This document shows positions 5,120-8,422 of a stretch of 8,422 nucleotides of DNA, one piece after another; the stretch's first letter is position 1; every line of letters begins with the position of its first letter. A program made the position numbers and the translations under genes. This DNA is from an uncultured Bacilli bacterium (GTDB taxonomy: Bacteria > Bacillota_I > Bacilli_A > RF39 > UBA660), in the NCBI GenBank assembly GCA_934141145.1, contig CAKPCA010000029.1:1-8422 (forward strand), written 5' to 3'. Under the pieces are notes generated by a model that did not search any database, was not told the origin of the DNA, and saw only the letters and a program-made list of their open reading frames with translations.

Positions 5120-6277
5120 ATGAATAATACTATAGTTGATTCTAAAGATTTACTTGTTATGAAAATTATTCATTATTTTATAACAAAGAAAAATTATCAA
5201 CCAATTATTATTAAAGGAATAACAGATGAAGTATGGCTTGAAAATAAAGGCTCTGAGTATAGCATTATTAGAATAGTAACAAGAAGTATAATAAACGAAG
5301 AACAATTTAATTATGATTATTTAAAAACTAAGAGTATTGCAAAACAAATTAAAAGAAAAACCTTTGATTTTTCTATGAATATACTTTCTATATATACTAA
5401 TTTGTCTGATGAAAAACTCATAGATAATATAAATGATAAAAAGATAATTAATGTATCTATAAAAACAGAAGAAGAACTTGTAAATAATGAGATAATACTT
5501 AAAAGTTTTAAAGATATAAAAGATAATATACTTGTAAGTGAAGATGATTTTAAAGCTATAATGCAAATAACAAATGATATTAATGTTAAAACTATAGAAG
5601 AAACAGAAAAGAGGGAAAAAGTAATGAATAATAAAAAACCAATATTAACATATATATTAATTTTAATAAATGTAATTGTATTTGCTCTTATGTATATATA
5701 TGGTAATGGTTCAGAAGATATAGAAACTTTAAAGAACTTTGGAGCAAATTATATACCACTTGTAAAATCAGGCGAATATATTAGACTTATTACTTCAGCA
5801 TTTGTTCATATTGGAATAATCCATTTACTTTCTAATATGTATGCATTATATGTAATAGGTAGACAAGTAGAACAACTATATGGAAGAATGAAATATATAT
5901 TAATATATTTTATAAGCGCTATTATGGGTTCATTATTTACAGTTGTATTTTCAAGTAGTAATACAGTTGCAGCTGGTGCCTCAGGAGCAATATTTGGTTT
6001 ATTAGGTGCACTTTTATATTTTGGCTATTCATATAGAGGATATATTGGAAATAGTATAATAAATCAAGTATTACCAGCAATACTTCTTAACTTAGTTATA
6101 GGCTTTAGTAGTCCCAATATAGGTAACTCTGCTCATATAGGTGGACTTATTGGTGGATATTTAATTTCTATGGCACTTGGAATAGATACTGAAAAAGATA
6201 ATAAAAGTAAAATAAATGGGATAGTATTAACTATAATTTTAATATTGTTTATGATATATATTGGATTTGTTAAATAA
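5120..6277 (+). CDS. gluP: Rhomboid intramembrane serine protease with N-terminal cytosolic domain (GluP/YqgP-like)
   Basis: The C-terminal half is a rhomboid protease, which cleaves membrane proteins within or near their transmembrane segments. The catalytic serine is S288 in GASGAIFG and the histidine is H339 in SAHIGGLIGG; the conserved HLLSN block ends at N239. About six or seven membrane helices start at ~174. The first ~168 residues are soluble, charged and end in an EETEKREK stretch. B. subtilis YqgP (GluP) has a cytosolic N-terminal domain of similar size, linked in published work to divalent metal sensing and cleavage of the Mg transporter MgtE. Unlike YqgP (507 aa), this 385-residue protein stops soon after the last helix and lacks the C-terminal TPR region. 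The start ATG has AAGGTGA just upstream, 13 bases after rluD, and it is the last gene of the operon. The substrate is unknown. Confidence 0.9.
   Translation: MNNTIVDSKDLLVMKIIHYFITKKNYQPIIIKGITDEVWLENKGSEYSIIRIVTRSIINEEQFNYDYLKTKSIAKQIKRKTFDFSMNILSIYTNLSDEKLIDNINDKKIINVSIKTEEELVNNEIILKSFKDIKDNILVSEDDFKAIMQITNDINVKTIEETEKREKVMNNKKPILTYILILINVIVFALMYIYGNGSEDIETLKNFGANYIPLVKSGEYIRLITSAFVHIGIIHLLSNMYALYVIGRQVEQLYGRMKYILIYFISAIMGSLFTVVFSSSNTVAAGASGAIFGLLGALLYFGYSYRGYIGNSIINQVLPAILLNLVIGFSSPNIGNSAHIGGLIGGYLISMALGIDTEKDNKSKINGIVLTIILILFMIYIGFVK
5610..5626 (+). promoter_or_regulatory. Possible internal ribosome binding site and start codon in the rhomboid gene
   Basis: AGAGGG (5610-5615) lies eight bases before an in-frame ATG (5624-5626, residue 169) that marks the exact junction between the soluble domain and the first membrane helix. 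Initiation here would give a 217-residue rhomboid core without the cytosolic domain. GAGG is a real anti-Shine-Dalgarno match, but purine-rich Lys/Glu codons produce such sequences by chance. Confidence 0.3.
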
Positions 6278-6305
6278 AAAAGATCTTAGTTTTCTAAGAT
6301 CTTTT
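6278..6305. terminator. Bidirectional Rho-independent terminator between convergent genes
   Basis: AAAAGATCTTAG (6278-6289) and CTAAGATCTTTT (6294-6305) form a perfect 12-bp stem around the loop TTTT. The flanking A and T runs let it work on both strands, best on the minus strand (T6 after the stem). It serves both the rhomboid gene (stop at 6275-6277, directly adjacent) and rnhC, whose TAA (6288-6286) lies inside the stem. Confidence 0.85.
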
Positions 6306-7221
6306 CTGTATTTTTAAAGTTTAATTTAGCAATAGAATATAATTTATCTTTTCCATATTTAGAAACTATTTTCTTTCCAAATTCATCAACCATTTCACTA
6401 GCACCCTTAGGTATGAAAGCACCAAGTTCATTTCCCATTTGTTCAATTTCTTTTAAGAATAAGTATCTACTAATAATAGAAGAACACGCAACTGATAAAC
6501 ATTTGTCTTCTGCTTTAGTAGTAAAAGTTATTTTTCTAAATACATTTTCTTGTCCTTTTAAATAAGCATAATAATTTCTTGGTGGAGTAAATTGATCTAC
6601 TACAACCATATCATATAAATAATTATCTTTCTTCATTAATGATAATAATACTCTATTATGAAGTATTGCTTTTATTTTATTCATATTGTATCCGCTAGTT
6701 TGAAGTTTATTATATTCAGTATTTTTTAATATATATGCAAAATGTGGAATTTTTTTTATTATATCTGGTGCTATTTTTAATATTTTTTCATCAGTTAATT
6801 TTTTTGAATCTCTAACACCAAGTTCTTCTAAAAATGTAATATCTTTTTTATTAACATATGATGCACATACTACAATAGGTCCAAAAAAGTCACCAGTACC
6901 AACTTCATCTGATCCAATAGAATTTATAAAGTAGTAATCAGTTTTATCAATATCTTTGTTATCTACTTTTTTTTCTTTTTTATCTTTTTCTTCAGGTGCT
7001 TTACCATTTAATATAGTTTCGGTTTCTCTCCAAAAATTAGCATCTATATCTGCGGATAATCCTTGAAATACAACTTTTCCTGATTCATATAATGTTATTA
7101 CGGTATCTGCATCATCTGCTTGAAATATTGCATAAGCAGGTGTTTTAGGCCTTTTTAGATATTTATAGTGTTCAATCATTTTTTCTTTTGTATTGTCAGA
7201 AATTTTGAATGATATTGTCAT
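6286..7221 (-). CDS. rnhC: Ribonuclease HIII
   Basis: RNase HIII cuts the RNA strand of RNA:DNA hybrids (R-loops and primers) in the cytoplasm, using divalent metal. At 311 residues it matches B. subtilis RnhC (313). The N-terminal ~75 residues fit the TBP-like hybrid-binding domain that distinguishes HIII from HII, followed by a very Lys-rich linker (~74-93). The catalytic domain has GSDEVGTGDFFGP (103-114) with D105 and E106, RDSKKL (137-142), D209 in VVVDQF, and D239 in KAEDK. The D209-to-D239 spacing of 30 equals that between the known catalytic Asp202 and Asp232 of the Geobacillus enzyme, completing the DEDD set. The start ATG (7221-7219) has GAGGTGA upstream. It is monocistronic, divergent from cvpA, with its stop inside the shared terminator. 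Confidence 0.96.
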   Translation of the reverse strand: MTISFKISDNTKEKMIEHYKYLKRPKTPAYAIFQADDADTVITLYESGKVVFQGLSADIDANFWRETETILNGKAPEEKDKKEKKVDNKDIDKTDYYFINSIGSDEVGTGDFFGPIVVCASYVNKKDITFLEELGVRDSKKLTDEKILKIAPDIIKKIPHFAYILKNTEYNKLQTSGYNMNKIKAILHNRVLLSLMKKDNYLYDMVVVDQFTPPRNYYAYLKGQENVFRKITFTTKAEDKCLSVACSSIISRYLFLKEIEQMGNELGAFIPKGASEMVDEFGKKIVSKYGKDKLYSIAKLNFKNTEKILEN

Positions 7222-7242
7222 AAGTTTTCACCTCTTAGATAT

Positions 7243-7251
7243 ATTTTATCA
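7243..7251 (-). promoter_or_regulatory. Possible rnhC promoter (-10 element)
   Basis: On the minus strand, 7251-7243 reads TGATAAAAT, a TG-extended TAAAAT hexamer 21 bases upstream of the rnhC ATG. No convincing -35 lies at the right distance; a TTTACC is 20 bases away. It is low confidence because the region is almost entirely A and T. Confidence 0.35.
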
Positions 7252-7275
7252 TAAATCTTTATTTTTTTGGTAAAA

Positions 7276-7286
7276 TATAATATAAT
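7276..7286 (+). promoter_or_regulatory. Possible cvpA-trxA promoter (-10 element)
   Basis: Two overlapping TATAAT hexamers (7276-7281 and 7281-7286) lie 23-28 bases before the cvpA ATG. Either would start transcription just upstream of the ribosome binding site. The -35 region is weak (TTTATT at 7258-7263 for the second hexamer). The position in an 87-base divergent gap supports a promoter here. Confidence 0.45.
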
Positions 7287-7296
7287 TAAATAAAGT

Positions 7297-7303
7297 AAGG
7301 TGA
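7297..7303 (+). promoter_or_regulatory. Ribosome binding site that fixes the cvpA start
   Basis: AAGGTGA ends five bases before the ATG at 7309. An upstream in-frame GTG (7300-7302) is part of this Shine-Dalgarno sequence, so it is not the start codon. Confidence 0.75.
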
Positions 7304-7308
7304 AAAAA

Positions 7309-8016
7309 ATGTCAATAAATATAATAGATACAGTAATTGTCTTATTTGTTATGATGGGCGCAATTGTTGGTATGAAAAGAGGAGTAATAAAACAAAGTGT
7401 AATGACAATAGGATTAATATTAGTACTTGTTTTATCATTCTTGTTAAAAAATCCAGTATCAGCATTAATGTATAAATATATGCCATTTATATCATTTCAT
7501 GGATTACTTGAAAATTTAGCAGTACTTAATATACTTCTTTATGAAATAATTGCATTTGGTATAGTATTTTCAGTATTAAGTGCTATACTAATCGCACTTA
7601 TTAAAATAAGTTCAATACTTGAAAAAATACTAAGAGCAACTGTAATACTTGCTATTCCATCAAAAATATTAGGATTTATATTAGGTGCAGTAGAATATTA
7701 TTTAGTTGTATTCATAATATTATTTGTTTTGTCACAACCTACATTTAAAATAGAACAATTTGATTTTGTTAGTGAATCAAAATTAAAACCTATAATATTA
7801 GAAAATACACCTATAATATCAGACCTTGCCAAAAAAACTATAGATACATTTAATGATATTAATGATTTAATAAAAAATAAAGATAATATGACTGATGAAG
7901 AATTTAATTGTAAAGCATTAAATTCTATGATAGAAAATAAATTTATTGATAAAGATTCAATAAAATATTTATATGATAATAAAAAATTAACCACAAAGTG
8001 TGAGATAGGAGAATAG
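7309..8016 (+). CDS. cvpA: CvpA-family membrane protein
   Basis: CvpA-family proteins are inner-membrane proteins first linked to colicin V production in E. coli; their biochemical role is not defined. This 235-residue protein has four predicted membrane segments (about 4-22, 30-46, 74-99 and 118-142). Between the first two it has the characteristic small-residue and arginine pattern GxxxGxxRG (17-25), as in the family. A polar C-terminal tail of ~90 residues (143-235) follows, rich in Lys, Asp and Asn, with two cysteines (201 and 231). The start is the ATG at 7309, fixed by AAGGTGA. The gene sits beside rnhC, as B. subtilis yshB does, and its stop TAG is three bases before the trxA ATG, so the two genes are probably co-transcribed. 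The family call rests on topology, motif and neighbourhood. Confidence 0.8.
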   Translation: MSINIIDTVIVLFVMMGAIVGMKRGVIKQSVMTIGLILVLVLSFLLKNPVSALMYKYMPFISFHGLLENLAVLNILLYEIIAFGIVFSVLSAILIALIKISSILEKILRATVILAIPSKILGFILGAVEYYLVVFIILFVLSQPTFKIEQFDFVSESKLKPIILENTPIISDLAKKTIDTFNDINDLIKNKDNMTDEEFNCKALNSMIENKFIDKDSIKYLYDNKKLTTKCEIGE

Positions 8017-8019
8017 AAT

Positions 8020-8328
8020 ATGGTAAAAAAAGTAAGTGAAAGTGAATATAAAGAAATAATAAGCAATAGTTATGCTTTAGTAGATTTTTATGCGGATTGG
8101 TGCGGTCCATGTAAAATGATGGGAAGAGTAATTGATGATTTATCAAATGAAATAGATTATATTAAATTTATAAAAGTAAATGTAGATGAAGAAAGTAAAG
8201 TAGCAAGTGAACTTGGTATAGTAAGTATTCCAACAGTAATGATTTTTAAAAATGGTATACTTGTCAAAAAAATAGTAGGATTTACTAGTAAAAGTGAATT
8301 AAAAAGTTATATAGATGAAAATAGATAA
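8020..8328 (+). CDS. trxA: Thioredoxin
   Basis: Thioredoxin is a cytoplasmic dithiol reductant for ribonucleotide reductase, peroxiredoxins and other proteins. The 102-residue length is standard for the family. The active site is WCGPCK (27-32), with redox cysteines C28 and C31. The buried aspartate D22 precedes it in LVDFYADW, and the cis-proline is P71 in VSIPTV. NVDEE (54-58) and the glycine at ~87 (IVGFTS) complete the fold. There is no signal peptide, so it acts in the cytosol. The ribosome binding site AGGAGA (8007-8012) lies in the end of cvpA, and the two genes are three bases apart. It is the last gene of the unit: a strong terminator overlaps its stop codon. Confidence 0.96.
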   Translation: MVKKVSESEYKEIISNSYALVDFYADWCGPCKMMGRVIDDLSNEIDYIKFIKVNVDEESKVASELGIVSIPTVMIFKNGILVKKIVGFTSKSELKSYIDENR

Positions 8329-8357
8329 GAAGCAAAAATAATAATTGCTTCTTTTTT
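8327..8357 (+). terminator. Rho-independent terminator of cvpA-trxA
   Basis: AAGAAGCAA (8327-8335) pairs perfectly with TTGCTTCTT (8345-8353) across a nine-base loop, with a run of six Ts at 8352-8357. The last two bases of the trxA TAA are part of the stem. Confidence 0.88.
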
Positions 8358-8379
8358 ATGTAAAGCTAAGATAATATGC

Positions 8380-8408
8380 TTGAATAAAAAAGAAAATAAA
8401 TGTATACT
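8380..8408 (+). promoter_or_regulatory. Promoter of a gene beyond the right edge
   Basis: TTGAAT (8380-8385), a 17-base spacer and TATACT (8403-8408) make a good sigma-A promoter on the plus strand. It follows the trxA terminator and no reading frame begins before the window ends, so it should drive the next gene. The predicted start is near 8415. Confidence 0.55.
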
Positions 8409-8422
8409 ACTAATGTAGATAG

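Noticed and set aside
5321..5566. Minus-strand open frame opposite the rhomboid N-terminal domain
   Set aside because: Low-complexity Phe/Tyr/Ile product, no ribosome binding site, wholly inside a well-supported gene.
7698..8146. Two minus-strand open frames opposite cvpA and trxA
   Set aside because: They lie antisense to well-supported genes and have no promoter, ribosome binding site or protein-like features.
196..8328. Genetic code 4 (UGA = Trp) for the whole genome
   Set aside because: All nine Trp codons in the complete genes are TGG and no conserved gene has an internal TGA; a reassigned AT-rich genome would use TGA heavily.
1..8422. CRISPR array, tRNA or rRNA genes, insertion sequences, prophage or toxin-antitoxin genes
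   Set aside because: No spaced direct repeats, cloverleaf-like sequences, transposase motifs or terminal repeats were seen on either strand.

Overview
This is an AT-rich window of ordinary bacterial chromosome. It most likely comes from a low-GC Bacillota, perhaps an uncultured gut lineage of Bacilli near the Mollicutes; that placement is an inference from composition, gene content and short intergenic spaces. All nine tryptophans in the complete genes are encoded by TGG, so the standard code fits. AGG is arginine: it encodes the conserved Arg of the RPGVVHRID motif in RluD. Every intact gene ends in TAA (seven) or TAG (two), and none ends in TGA. Recurring signals are an extended -10 box (TGTTATAAT, four copies) and GGTGA-type or AGGAG-type ribosome binding sites.

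Layout from left to right: (1) 1-195 is intergenic DNA with two minus-strand hairpins and the promoter plus ribosome binding site of a leftward gene that starts just outside the window. (2) 196-741 (-) encodes an unrecognised, tyrosine-rich, membrane-anchored or secreted protein with its own promoter. (3) 905-3194 (-) is a feoA-feoB ferrous iron uptake operon with overlapping genes and a terminator. (4) 3292-3727 (+) is a complete transcription unit (promoter, reading frame, terminator) for an unrecognised protein of about 121 residues, whose frame is broken by one in-frame TGA. (5) 3735-6305 (+) is an operon of lspA (signal peptidase II), an rluD-family pseudouridine synthase and a GluP-like rhomboid protease, ending in a bidirectional terminator. 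(6) 6286-7221 (-) is rnhC (ribonuclease HIII). (7) 7309-8357 (+) is a cvpA-like membrane protein followed by thioredoxin and a strong terminator. (8) 8380-8408 is a promoter for a gene beyond the right edge.

The rnhC/cvpA/trxA neighbourhood resembles the Bacillus subtilis rnhC-zapA-yshB-polX-mutS2-yshE-trxA cluster with the middle genes absent. Most of the window is housekeeping: iron import, lipoprotein maturation, rRNA modification, membrane proteolysis, RNA:DNA hybrid removal and thiol redox. I did not find a convincing new multi-gene system. The points most worth a second look are the TGA-interrupted gene, the unknown tyrosine-rich protein, a possible internal start in the rhomboid gene, and tight packing in which stop codons, terminators and promoters overlap.
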